Below are positions 1-7,142 of a stretch of 29,682 nt of DNA, piece after piece. The stretch comes from Pseudomonadota bacterium (GTDB taxonomy: Bacteria > Pseudomonadota > Gammaproteobacteria > Enterobacterales > Enterobacteriaceae). Within the stretch, counting starts at the first letter, position 1; every line of letters begins with the position of its first letter. The stretch spans positions 1 through 29,682 of the forward strand of contig JAFACP010000283.1 in the NCBI GenBank assembly GCA_023425455.1, in the 5' to 3' direction. Position numbers and translations under genes: made by a program. Below the pieces are notes generated by a model, which saw only the letters and a list, made by a program, of their open reading frames with translations, searched no databases and was not told the DNA's origin.

Positions 1-1083
1 ATCACCCGCGTGCGCGATATCGGGGCTGATACCCCGGCGCGCTACAACGCCGACCCGGACCGCCTGTTTGAGTCCTCAGGCTGCGCCGGGAAGCTGGCGG
101 TTTTTGCCGTGCGTCTCGATACCTTCCCGGCGGAGAAACAGCAGCAGGTCTTTTACATTGGCACCAACCAGCCCGCGGTGCTGACCGCCATTCGTCGTCA
201 TATTCTCGGCAACTTTACCCATCTGCCGGTCGCGGGCGAATATATGCACCGGGATATCTACGACATTGCCGAACGTTACGGCAAAGACACCTTTCTGATG
301 ATCGACAAGCTCGGCACCGACAAAATGCCGTTCTTCTTTACCATGAAGGGCAGAACCGATGCGATGCTGGAGAACGTGTCCCTGTTTAAGCCGCACTTCA
401 CCGACCGTTTTATGCAAAAACTGGGGGCCGCCTTCCCGGCGCATTTACCGCCGCGGATGAAAAGCTGGCGCGATAAATACGAGCATCACCTGCTGCTGAA
501 AATGGCCGGAGACGGGATTGCCGAAGCGCAGGCCTGGCTGAGTGAGTTCTTCCAAAGCGCCGACGGCGATTTCTTTGCCTGTACCCCCGAAGAGGGCAGC
601 AAGGCATTTCTGCACCGCTTCGCAGCGGCCGGTGCGGCCATTCGCTATCAGGCGGTGCATGCCGACGAGGTTGAGGACATTCTGGCGCTGGACATCGCCC
701 TGCGTCGTAACGATACCGACTGGTTCGAGCAGCTACCTCCGGAGATCGACAGCCAGCTGGTGCACAAGCTCTATTACGGCCACTTTATGTGCTACGTGTT
801 CCACCAGGATTACATCGTCAAAAAAGGGGTCGATGCCCATGCGCTGAAAGAGCAGATGCTGACGCTGCTGCGCGAGCGCGGGGCGCAATATCCTGCCGAA
901 CACAACGTCGGACATCTGTATAAAGCGCCAGAGACGCTTAAACGCTTTTATCGCGAGAATGACCCAACTAACAGCATGAACCCTGGAATAGGCAAAACAA
1001 CGCGATATAAAAACTGGAAGGAAAGCGAAAATACAGAGCCAGACGCTTCGCAACCCATTGAAGAGACGCTACACCCACACTAA
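1..1083 (+). CDS. dld: Quinone-dependent D-lactate dehydrogenase, C-terminal part
   Basis: The reading frame is open from base 1, so the gene starts upstream of the window and about the last 360 codons are present. Dld is a peripheral inner-membrane FAD enzyme that oxidises D-lactate to pyruvate and passes electrons to quinone. The N-terminal FAD-binding domain is missing here. What remains is the end of the cap region and the membrane-binding domain, with the family-typical ending around DPTNSMNPGIGKT. After the KNW motif near the end, this protein continues for about 20 residues (acidic and Thr/Pro-rich, ending HPH), whereas the E. coli protein as I recall it stops a few residues later. It is convergent with pbpG, as in E. 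coli, but a GNAT gene lies between them. The family call is secure. The C-terminal extension is directly visible. Confidence 0.93.
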   Translation: MTRVRDIGADTPARYNADPDRLFESSGCAGKLAVFAVRLDTFPAEKQQQVFYIGTNQPAVLTAIRRHILGNFTHLPVAGEYMHRDIYDIAERYGKDTFLMIDKLGTDKMPFFFTMKGRTDAMLENVSLFKPHFTDRFMQKLGAAFPAHLPPRMKSWRDKYEHHLLLKMAGDGIAEAQAWLSEFFQSADGDFFACTPEEGSKAFLHRFAAAGAAIRYQAVHADEVEDILALDIALRRNDTDWFEQLPPEIDSQLVHKLYYGHFMCYVFHQDYIVKKGVDAHALKEQMLTLLRERGAQYPAEHNVGHLYKAPETLKRFYRENDPTNSMNPGIGKTTRYKNWKESENTEPDASQPIEETLHPH

Positions 1084-1130
1084 AGTGACTGTTAAGTGAG
1101 CAACTAACGTAATAAAGTAGCGTCATCTCG

Positions 1131-1150
1131 CCGGAGAAACGTTTCTCCGG
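1131..1150. repeat. Perfect 20-bp palindrome between dld and the GNAT gene
   Basis: CCGGAGAAAC is followed directly by its exact reverse complement GTTTCTCCGG, with no spacer. It lies 26 bases before the GNAT start codon and 47 bases after the dld stop. There is no T-run on either side, so it is not a standard intrinsic terminator. A TAATAA sequence at 1110-1115 could be a -10 element, which would put the palindrome in the early transcribed region. It could be an operator for a dimeric regulator or an RNA hairpin. Confidence 0.6.
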
Positions 1151-1176
1151 CTGCTAATGACGAGGAGCAGCGCATC

Positions 1177-1731
1177 ATGTCGGCTGTCGATATCTTATCC
1201 GAAACCGCAGTGGAAGTGCGCGATGCTCTGCCCGACGACGTGCACGCTATTGCCGCTATTTACGCCTGGCATGTGCTTCACGGGCGTGCATCGTTCGAGG
1301 AAGTCCCCCCAACGATTGATGAAATGCGCGATCGCCTGAAGAGCGTCACCGCACACGGTTTACCGTGGCTGGTTGCGCTGTACCAGGGGATCGTCGTCGG
1401 TTATTGCTATGCAACGCCGTATCGCCCTCGTCCTGCCTACCGCTATACCCTTGAAGAGTCGATTTATGTCGATGCCAGCGCCACCGGACGCGGCTTCGGT
1501 ACGGCGTTAATGGATGCGCTGATCGCGCGCTGTGAACAGGGCCAGTGGCGGCAGATAATTGCCGTGGTCGGTGACGGGAACAATAACTCGGGTTCGCTAC
1601 GACTGCATAAGAAACACGGCTTTGAAGTGGTCGGTCAGTTGCGCAGCGTCGGCTACAAGAAAGGCGACTGGCGGGATACGCTGATTATGCAGCGCCCCCT
1701 CAACGACGGTGACTGGACGCTGCCTGAGTAA
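1177..1731 (+). CDS. GNAT-family N-acetyltransferase, phosphinothricin/methionine-sulfone acetyltransferase-like
   Basis: The 184-residue protein is a single GNAT domain. The acetyl-CoA binding loop reads TGRGFG at about residues 107-112, after the beta-strand ESIYVD, matching the Q/R-x-x-G-x-G/A pattern. The preceding stretch GYCYATPYRPRPAYR and the later LHKKHGFEVVG are typical of the PAT/YncA (MddA) branch, whose members acetylate phosphinothricin, methionine sulfone or methionine sulfoximine. The substrate here is inferred. The ATG at 1177 is preceded by GAGGAG with 9 bases spacing. The gene sits between dld and pbpG, which are neighbours in E. coli K-12, so it is either an insertion or has been lost in E. 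coli. The codon composition looks like the neighbouring genes. Confidence 0.85.
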   Translation: MSAVDILSETAVEVRDALPDDVHAIAAIYAWHVLHGRASFEEVPPTIDEMRDRLKSVTAHGLPWLVALYQGIVVGYCYATPYRPRPAYRYTLEESIYVDASATGRGFGTALMDALIARCEQGQWRQIIAVVGDGNNNSGSLRLHKKHGFEVVGQLRSVGYKKGDWRDTLIMQRPLNDGDWTLPE

Positions 1732-1762
1732 CGCGCATCCTCCCTCCCGGCGGCGCGTTCCG

Positions 1763-1788
1763 GGCCTGTTTCACTGCCGTTGCAGGCC
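1763..1788. terminator. Possible weak convergent terminator between the GNAT gene and pbpG
   Basis: GGCCTG (1763-1768) and CAGGCC (1783-1788) can pair across a 14-base loop, and one mismatch further out two more G-C pairs are possible. It lies in the 95-base gap between two convergent stop codons. There is no T-run, so the call is tentative. Confidence 0.3.
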
Positions 1789-1826
1789 GGGTAACACAAC
1801 ACCGCCACCCGGCACCGTCAAACCAC

Positions 1827-2747
1827 TCAATCGTTTTGCGCGGTCGCCATCTGTTCCGCTTTCTGCTTTTTATAGCTCAGCGCCGCAGCTGGCACGGGCT
1901 GGACTTTACCGGTCTCAATCCAGGTCCGCAGACGGCTGGCATCCGCAAAGTGGGTATATTTGCCAAACGCATCCATCACCACCAGCGCCACCGGTTTGCC
2001 GTTAAACACGGTGCGCATCACCAGGCAGTGCCCGGCGGCGTTGGTAAAACCGGTTTTGGTTAACTGGATATTCCAGTTATCGCGGTAGACCAGATGGTTG
2101 GTATTGCGAAACGGCAGCGTATAGGCCGGATTACTGAAGGTTGCCATCTCTTCGCGGGTGGTGCTGAGCTGGCCAATCAGCGGGTACTGTTTGCTGGCAA
2201 TCAGCAGCCGGGTTAAATCCCGCGCCGTCGAGACGTTATGAATCGACAGGCCGGTAGGCTCCACGTAGCGGGTATGGGTCATACCCAGCGCTTTGGCTTT
2301 CGCATTCATTGCACGAATGAATGCATCATATCCGCCAGGATAGTGATGCGCGAGGCTAGCCGCCGCGCGGTTTTCTGACGACATCAGCGCCAGCAGCAGC
2401 ATGTCCTTACGGCTGATTTCGCTGTTGAGACGCACGCGGGAATAGACCCCTTTCATCTCCGGCGTATGGCTGATGTCCACTTTCAGCTTTTCATCCAGAG
2501 GCAGCCGTGCGTCAAGCACCACCATCGCGGTCATTAATTTGGTAATCGAGGCTATCGGGCGCACCAGATCCGGATGGCTGGCGTAGATCACTTTGTTGGT
2601 GTTCAGGTCAACAATCATTGCGCTGCCGGAGGCGATTTGCGGCTGCGCGGCGGTCGCTGCCACGGGGGTTTTAGCGAACGTCGGCGCGGCAATCGCTCCG
2701 CCCAGGATCAGCGCAAGGCTAAGTAATGAAACTCGGAATTTCAGCAT
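1827..2747 (-). CDS. pbpG: D-alanyl-D-alanine endopeptidase (penicillin-binding protein 7)
   Basis: This 306-residue periplasmic serine peptidase (S11 family) cleaves D-Ala-meso-DAP cross-bridges in peptidoglycan. A signal peptide covers about residues 1-25 (hydrophobic core [12 protein letters not shown], then PTFA-K). The three penicillin-binding motifs are present: SITK at 67-70 with nucleophile Ser67, SEN at 124-126, and KTG at 231-233. Length is close to E. coli PbpG (about 310 residues). It is transcribed alone on the minus strand, convergent with the GNAT gene and followed upstream by yohC in the same direction. The ATG at 2747 gives a complete signal peptide. A weak 6-bp inverted repeat (2792-2797/2812-2817) lies in its upstream region. 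Confidence 0.96.
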   Translation of the reverse strand: MLKFRVSLLSLALILGGAIAAPTFAKTPVAATAAQPQIASGSAMIVDLNTNKVIYASHPDLVRPIASITKLMTAMVVLDARLPLDEKLKVDISHTPEMKGVYSRVRLNSEISRKDMLLLALMSSENRAAASLAHHYPGGYDAFIRAMNAKAKALGMTHTRYVEPTGLSIHNVSTARDLTRLLIASKQYPLIGQLSTTREEMATFSNPAYTLPFRNTNHLVYRDNWNIQLTKTGFTNAAGHCLVMRTVFNGKPVALVVMDAFGKYTHFADASRLRTWIETGKVQPVPAAALSYKKQKAEQMATAQND

Positions 2748-2878
2748 GGTGAGACTTCTGATAATTATTCACGCACGTAATGACGTACACTGCCTGCATT
2801 GACGGATAAACGCAGGCTGGCTCCGGCATCATAGCGACCACCGTGCAATGTCGCCAGCGGAGAATCGTGAACAGATGC

Positions 2879-2908
2879 TGCATTGCTGGCATTTACGCCA
2901 GCAATGCA
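2879..2908. terminator. Strong 12-bp hairpin downstream of yohC
   Basis: TGCATTGCTGGC (2879-2890) and GCCAGCAATGCA (2897-2908) form a perfect 12-bp stem around a 6-base loop. It starts 6 bases past the yohC stop in the minus direction, where a terminator or 3' stabilising hairpin would be. There is no U-run after the stem, so the mechanism is uncertain. Confidence 0.5.
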
Positions 2909-2914
2909 TTGTGC

Positions 2915-3502
2915 TTAAAAGAGACGGTATCCATAACCCCAAAGAATAACCGTCAGCGCCAGTAACGCCTCCAGTAACAGCACGCCGATGGCGAGCGTCG
3001 AACTGGAGAAGCTCAGGCCCTCTTCTTTATTGATATTCAGGAAGGTGGGCACGCCCAGATACAGCAGATAACCGGTGTAAAAGAGCGCGATAGTACCGAT
3101 CAGCGCGCACAGCCAGACCAGTGGATAGAGCGCGACAATACCGCTTAAGAACAGCGGGGTCGCGACATATCCGGCGAAGACCATACAATGCGCCAGGGAG
3201 GGACGTTGCGGGTAGTTACGTGCCATCCAGTGAATGACGCGCCCCATCATCGCGACCCCCGCCAGCATCAGACCATAGAAAAGGATGGCAAGATAGAGCC
3301 CGGTAAACCACGAGAGCTGAACCACGGCACCGTTGCCAAAGTTCCAGCCGATTTGGGTAGTGCCAATAAACGCGCATATCACCGGTATTGCCGCCATCAG
3401 CAGAACATGGTGGGTATAGTGATGCGCGACCGTTTCATTCTCGTTTCTGATCACATGCATTTCACGATCGGGATGGGAGAAAAGTCCCCAGACATGGTTC
3501 AT
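2915..3502 (-). CDS. yohC: Inner membrane protein YohC (Yip1-domain family)
   Basis: The 195-residue protein has a hydrophilic, His-rich N-terminus (about residues 1-30, including HHYTHH) followed by five hydrophobic segments: around 33-50, 65-90, 105-125, 128-150 and 170-192. Length and sequence match E. coli YohC as I recall it almost throughout, for example the start MNHVWGLFSHPDREMHV and the ending LWGYGYRLF. The family carries the Yip1 domain. Its biochemical role is not established. The start at 3502 is preceded on the minus strand by a purine-rich AAGGGGG. The gene is divergent from yohD across 174 AT-rich bases. Confidence 0.93.
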   Translation of the reverse strand: MNHVWGLFSHPDREMHVIRNENETVAHHYTHHVLLMAAIPVICAFIGTTQIGWNFGNGAVVQLSWFTGLYLAILFYGLMLAGVAMMGRVIHWMARNYPQRPSLAHCMVFAGYVATPLFLSGIVALYPLVWLCALIGTIALFYTGYLLYLGVPTFLNINKEEGLSFSSSTLAIGVLLLEALLALTVILWGYGYRLF

Positions 3503-3676
3503 AACGCCCCCTTGTTGTCGGCCCGTCAGCGATAGCTTAATTATAATGCACGGTTTCGATTATTTTATAACCAGCGTTAAAAATGCCTGCACGCCAGAGT
3601 TTCATTCATTGCGCCGTTATTGATTCAGGAGGTATATGATTAAAGCAGTCATTCTCAGGGAGACTACGCTTAGGTT
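3503..3676. promoter_or_regulatory. Divergent yohC/yohD intergenic region
   Basis: This AT-rich stretch contains overlapping TATAAT-like hexamers on both strands at 3540-3547 (plus 3542-3547, minus 3540-3545). I found no convincing -35 partner for either. It also holds the strong Shine-Dalgarno and small ORF at 3627-3725. The promoter assignment rests on position and the -10-like hexamers only. Confidence 0.4.
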
Positions 3677-3725
3677 ATGGATATCAATAGTCTTATTGAA
3701 CAGTATGGGTATGCCGCGCTGGTGA
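3636..3725 (+). CDS. Possible 29-residue leader ORF overlapping the start of yohD
   Basis: A perfect Shine-Dalgarno AGGAGG (3627-3632) stands only 3 bases before the ATG at 3636. That ATG opens a 29-codon frame ending in TGA at 3723-3725. The frame runs across the yohD start codon (3677) in another frame. The peptide begins MIKAVILRETTLRLWISIVL and has a moderately hydrophobic middle. yohD itself has only a weak, close TAGG before its ATG, so translation of this ORF could deliver ribosomes to yohD. The short spacing is a point against it. I recognise no homologue. It may instead be a fortuitous Shine-Dalgarno. Confidence 0.35.
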   Translation: MIKAVILRETTLRLWISIVLLNSMGMPRW

Positions 3726-4249
3726 TCGGCAGCGTGGCGGAGGGCGAAACCATCACCCTGCTTGGCGGCGTCGCCGCGCATCAGGGACTGCTGCGTTTCC
3801 CGCTGGTGGTCGCCGCCGTGGCGCTGGGCGGAATGATTGGCGATCAGCTTCTTTATTTTCTTGGCCTGCGTTTTGGTCCCGCGCTGCTAAAGCGCCTGTC
3901 AAAACACCGCAACAAAATTCGACGGGCGCAGCGGCTTATCCAGCGCCACCCCTATCTGTTTGTTATTGGTACTCGCTTTATGTATGGCTTTCGGATTATC
4001 GGCCCCATACTGATTGGCGCCAGCCGCTTGCCGCCGAAAATCTTTTTACCGCTGAATATCCTCGGCGCTATCGCCTGGGCGCTGATCTTTACCACGCTGG
4101 GATACCTTGGCGGCGAAGTGATGGGTCCGTGGTTACACAACCTGGACCAGCACCTGAAGCACTGGGCCTGGTTAATGCTGGTGGTTGTGCTGGTGGTTGC
4201 AGCCAGGCTGTGGCTGAAACGGCGGGAAAAAAAGCGTGGAGAGGAGTAA
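3677..4249 (+). CDS. yohD: DedA-family inner membrane protein YohD
   Basis: The 190-residue protein belongs to the DedA/VTT (SNARE-associated) family, polytopic inner-membrane proteins linked to undecaprenyl-phosphate or phospholipid flipping and envelope homeostasis. Visible family signatures are the glycine-rich ENxxP-like region (EGETITLLGG, about 22-31), the re-entrant segment GGMIGDQLLYFLGLRFG (about 51-67) and the conserved GTRFMYGFRIIGPILIGASRLP (about 96-117). A final transmembrane helix lies at 163-180, followed by a basic tail (RREKKRGEE). Length matches E. coli YohD (192). The specific substrate of YohD is not known. It ends 12 bases from the convergent yohF stop. Confidence 0.94.
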   Translation: MDINSLIEQYGYAALVIGSVAEGETITLLGGVAAHQGLLRFPLVVAAVALGGMIGDQLLYFLGLRFGPALLKRLSKHRNKIRRAQRLIQRHPYLFVIGTRFMYGFRIIGPILIGASRLPPKIFLPLNILGAIAWALIFTTLGYLGGEVMGPWLHNLDQHLKHWAWLMLVVVLVVAARLWLKRREKKRGEE

Positions 4250-4261
4250 CGCCCGCCTCTC

Positions 4262-5029
4262 TCACTGCTCTGGCGGCCTGAACTGCGGGTTCACCAGCAT
4301 AAATCCGCCGTCGACGATAAACGATTGTCCTGTGGTATAACTGGCGTCACTGTCGCACAGCCAGGCGACGAGGCTGGCTATTTCTTTAGTATGTCCGGGC
4401 CTTGCCAGAGGCACGGCAGGTAACGATCCCTCTTTGACTGCGGTATCGTCCATGTCATTCATGGGGGTGGCTATCGCGCCGGGCGCAACGGCGTTGACCA
4501 GAATATTGTGCACCGCCAGTTCCAGCGCCATCGATTGTGTTAACCCACCCAGCGCATGCTTGGCGGCCGTGTAGGCGCTGGCATCGGGTAGCGGCGTGTG
4601 TTCATGAACCGAAGTGATATTGACAATGCGTCCGCCCTGCCCCTGCCGCACCATCTGTCGTGCCGCAATTTGTGAACAAAGAAAAGCGCCGTCGACGTCA
4701 ACGGTAAAAATGCTCCGCCAGTCGTTAAAGTCCATATCCAGAAAGGGGGCTTTGCTCATCGTACCGGCGTTGTTGACCAACACATCGAGCCGGCCGAAAC
4801 GTTCAATAAGCGTTGCAATCGCCTTTGCGCCTTCAGGTAATGTGCTCAGATCGAGCTGAATGGATTCGCTTCGACAACCCAGCGCGTCTATCTCGCGACA
4901 TGTCTCTTGCGCCCCCTTTTCATCAGAATGCCAGGTAACACCCACATCAAATCCACGCTGAGCCAGCATTAACGCTGTGGTTTGACCAATCCCGGAATCG
5001 GATGCCGTGACAATAGCGACTCGGTTCAT
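4262..5029 (-). CDS. yohF: Short-chain dehydrogenase/reductase YohF
   Basis: The 255-residue protein is a classical SDR with an N-terminal Rossmann fold. The cofactor loop is a variant, TASDSGIG (about 8-15), in place of TGxxxGxG. NNAG is at 87-90, the catalytic Ser is in NITS near 140, and the catalytic Tyr-x-x-x-Lys (YTAAK) is at 153-157. A PG motif follows (APGAIATPM). E. coli YohF (253 residues) is annotated as a putative acetoin dehydrogenase-like oxidoreductase, and the substrate is unproven. The start at 5029 gives the beta-strand RVAIVTAS directly at the N-terminus. It is a single gene, convergent with yohD and co-directional with dusC 106 bases away. Confidence 0.93.
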   Translation of the reverse strand: MNRVAIVTASDSGIGQTTALMLAQRGFDVGVTWHSDEKGAQETCREIDALGCRSESIQLDLSTLPEGAKAIATLIERFGRLDVLVNNAGTMSKAPFLDMDFNDWRSIFTVDVDGAFLCSQIAARQMVRQGQGGRIVNITSVHEHTPLPDASAYTAAKHALGGLTQSMALELAVHNILVNAVAPGAIATPMNDMDDTAVKEGSLPAVPLARPGHTKEIASLVAWLCDSDASYTTGQSFIVDGGFMLVNPQFRPPEQ

Positions 5030-5115
5030 ACTCCCCCCTGAAAATCATCAAAGAGATAAGTATAGATAAGGGCATTGTTTACGCTCTGCGAACCCGCTAT
5101 CTGGCGTATACAGCG

Positions 5116-5130
5116 CCGCGTTAAGCGCGG
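5116..5130 (-). terminator. Short GC hairpin after dusC
   Basis: CCGCG (5116-5120) and CGCGG (5126-5130) form a 5-bp stem with a 5-base loop, 5 bases beyond the dusC stop in the minus direction. No U-run follows, so this is a weak terminator candidate. Confidence 0.3.
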
Positions 5131-5135
5131 GAGGG

Positions 5136-6068
5136 TTATTTCGCGTGAATCACACGTGCAATATCGGCTGACGTTTGTAACGCACGGATCTCCTGAAATA
5201 ATTCCAGTGCCTCGCTGTACTCTTTACGCAAATAACTGAGCCACTGCTTGATACGGGCCACATGATACAGCCCGGTGTCACCCTGCTTCTCCAGACGACT
5301 GTATTTCTGCAGCAGGGCCACCACTTCAGGCCATGGCATCCGCGGTGCGTTATATTTCACCACCCGGCTGAGGTTTGGCACATTCAGCGCGCCACGGCCA
5401 ATCATCACCGCATCGCAGCCGCTCTCCTTAAGGCAGGCCTGCGCGCTGGCGTAATCCCAGATCTCGCCGTTGGCAATCACGGGGATCACGAGCCGTTTGC
5501 GGATCTCACCAATCGCCTGCCAGTTAATCCGCTCCGCTTTATAGCCATCCTCTTTCGTCCGACCGTGAACCACCAGCTCCGTGGCCCCGGCCTGCTGTAC
5601 CGCGTCGGCGATTTCAAATTGCCGCGCGTCGCTGTCCCAGCCCAGACGGACCTTCACCGTCACCGGCAGATGCGATGGCACGGCGTCACGCATGGCTTTT
5701 GCACCGCGATAAATCAGCTCAGGATCTTTCAGCAGAGTCGCCCCGCCGCCGCTGCCGTTGACCAGCTTCGACGGACAACCGCAGTTGAGATCGACGCCAT
5801 ACGATCCCAGCGCCACCGCCCGGGCGGCATTTTCCGCCAGCCATTGCGGGTACTGGCCGAGCAGCTGGACCCGCACCAGAGTACCGGAAGGCGTCCGGCT
5901 TTGATGCAGCAGCTCCGGACAAAGCCTGTAGAACGATTTTACCGGCAACAGCATATCGACCACGCGCAAAAACTCGGTCACGCAGAGATCGTAATCATTT
6001 ACCTCAGTCAGAAGCTCACGCACCAGCGAGTCGAGCACGCCTTCCATTGGGGCCAGTAAAACACGCAT
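5136..6068 (-). CDS. dusC: tRNA-dihydrouridine(16) synthase DusC
   Basis: The 310-residue flavoenzyme uses FMN and NADPH to reduce a uridine in the D-loop of tRNA (U16 for the DusC subclass). The Dus TIM barrel starts at once with the FMN-binding LLAPMEGV. The catalytic cysteine is Cys98 in LNCGCPS, the same position as in E. coli DusC. Other family motifs are TVKVRLGWD (about 137-145), [11 protein letters not shown] (about 166-176), the phosphate-binding IANGEIWD (about 198-205) and MIGRGAL (about 222-228). The C-terminal helical domain is typical of the DusC branch. It is co-directional with the upstream methionine aminopeptidase, 66 bases away, but shows no overlap or shared signal. Confidence 0.95.
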   Translation of the reverse strand: MRVLLAPMEGVLDSLVRELLTEVNDYDLCVTEFLRVVDMLLPVKSFYRLCPELLHQSRTPSGTLVRVQLLGQYPQWLAENAARAVALGSYGVDLNCGCPSKLVNGSGGGATLLKDPELIYRGAKAMRDAVPSHLPVTVKVRLGWDSDARQFEIADAVQQAGATELVVHGRTKEDGYKAERINWQAIGEIRKRLVIPVIANGEIWDYASAQACLKESGCDAVMIGRGALNVPNLSRVVKYNAPRMPWPEVVALLQKYSRLEKQGDTGLYHVARIKQWLSYLRKEYSEALELFQEIRALQTSADIARVIHAK

Positions 6069-6134
6069 GCAAAGTACCTGTGAAAAAAGACGCGCTATGG
6101 TAGCCGCTCTCCCGCCCGCAGGAAAGCCCGAACA

Positions 6135-6914
6135 TCACGCCACGCTCGTCTCTTCCGGACGCAGCGTTAATACCTCGAAGCCATCGGCCGTCACGGCGAC
6201 AGTATGCTCCCACTGCGCCGACAGTTTTTTATCCCGGGTGACGACCGTCCAGCCATCTTTTTTGGTTTTGATCCGACTGTCGCCCTGGTTGACCATTGGC
6301 TCAATAGTAAAGACCATGCCTTGCTGCAGAATCGCGCCCTCGCCCGGTTTGCCATAGTGCAGCACCTGCGGCTCTTCGTGCATCTCTTTGCCCACGCCGT
6401 GACCACAATATTCGCGCACCACGCTGTAGCCCTGGCGTTCAACCCAGCTCTGGATCGCATGGCCAATATCGCCAAGCGTCGCACCGGGCCTTACCACCTT
6501 AATGCCCTGCCACATCGCCTCATAGGTTTGCTTCACCAGCCTGCGCGCGAGCGGAGATACCTCGCCAATCAGGTACATTTTGCTGGAATCGGCAATCAGG
6601 CCCTCTTTTTCGAGGGTAATATCCACATTCACAATCGCGCCGGATTTCAGATGTTCCGACGCCTTCGGCATGCCGTGGCACACCACCTCATTAATAGAGG
6701 TATTGAGGACATAGGGAAAATCATACTGCCCTTTACTCGCCGGACGAGCGTGCAGCTGGTTGACAATAAAGTCCTCTACCCGATTGTTGATAGCCATGGT
6801 GGTGACCCCGGGTGCAATAAAGTCGTCCAGCATCGTAAACACCGAGGCCAGTAGCTTGCCCGCCTGCCGCTGTCGGGCCAGTTCGTCGGCTGTCTTAATG
6901 ATTATTGACGGCAT
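6135..6914 (-). CDS. Type I methionine aminopeptidase, second copy paired with a ParD-like protein
   Basis: The 259-residue protein is a full-length type I MetAP (pita-bread fold), which removes N-terminal Met from nascent proteins. All catalytic residues are visible, one position later than in E. coli Map: His80, Asp98, Asp109, His172, His179, Glu205 and Glu236 (in NEVVCHGMP, VNVDITL, IADSSK, CGHGVGKEMHEEP, FTIEPM and AQWEHT). The enzyme should therefore be active. It is clearly diverged from the housekeeping Map, which in enterics lies next to rpsB, so this is probably an extra copy (inference). The start at 6914 has a strong upstream GGAGGTGATC. The first 20 bases overlap the 3' end of the ParD-like gene, so the two are probably translationally coupled. 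E. coli K-12 lacks the pair between dusC and yohJ. Confidence 0.9.
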   Translation of the reverse strand: MPSIIIKTADELARQRQAGKLLASVFTMLDDFIAPGVTTMAINNRVEDFIVNQLHARPASKGQYDFPYVLNTSINEVVCHGMPKASEHLKSGAIVNVDITLEKEGLIADSSKMYLIGEVSPLARRLVKQTYEAMWQGIKVVRPGATLGDIGHAIQSWVERQGYSVVREYCGHGVGKEMHEEPQVLHYGKPGEGAILQQGMVFTIEPMVNQGDSRIKTKKDGWTVVTRDKKLSAQWEHTVAVTADGFEVLTLRPEETSVA

Positions 6915-7113
6915 TGATCACCTCCAGCAGACGGTCGGATGCGGATTTCAGCATCATCATTTTAATCTGTTGATGGTTCAGATCCGGGTAAAGTTCACTG
7001 AGCATGCCCAGGCGGATCCAGTATTCGGCCTGCGCGTTAACCGAGCGCGACATCGCCTTGCTGGCATCCCGGATATCATCGTGCAGCAGGTCGGAGATTT
7101 TAACGATTCCCAT
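6895..7113 (-). CDS. ParD-like antitoxin-family protein (ribbon-helix-helix type)
   Basis: The 72-residue protein begins MGIVKISDLLHDDIRDASKA, a short beta-strand followed by helices as in ribbon-helix-helix DNA-binding antitoxins, and then SVNAQAEYWIRLG, a hallmark of the ParD-like family (I recall a Pfam family of that name). In a toxin-antitoxin operon the next gene would be a ParE-like toxin. Here it is an intact methionine aminopeptidase, overlapping by 20 bases. No ParE or RelE fold is visible nearby. A repeated ATTyATATAT element lies just upstream of the start at 7113, a plausible autoregulatory site. Function could be a non-toxic regulator of the aminopeptidase, or an unusual TA-like module. 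Family call good, function unknown. Confidence 0.8.
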   Translation of the reverse strand: MGIVKISDLLHDDIRDASKAMSRSVNAQAEYWIRLGMLSELYPDLNHQQIKMMMLKSASDRLLEVINAVNNH

Positions 7114-7142
7114 TTATATATTCCGTAACGATTCATATATAA
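7112..7142. promoter_or_regulatory. Candidate operator for the ParD-like/MetAP operon
   Basis: TTATATA (7114-7120) and its reverse complement TATATAA (7136-7142) flank 15 bases. Read as direct repeats, ATTTATATATT (7112-7122) and ATTCATATATA (7131-7141) are 19 bases apart, about two helical turns. Such spaced repeats right before the start of a ribbon-helix-helix gene are typical of autoregulation. The assignment is inferred from position and symmetry. Confidence 0.4.

Noticed and set aside
5262..6059. 265-codon open frame opposite dusC
   Set aside because: Antisense shadow. dusC carries the catalytic Cys and all Dus motifs.
6135..7113. A classical ParDE toxin-antitoxin locus
   Set aside because: The second gene is plainly a methionine aminopeptidase with all catalytic residues, and no ParE-like ORF is nearby.
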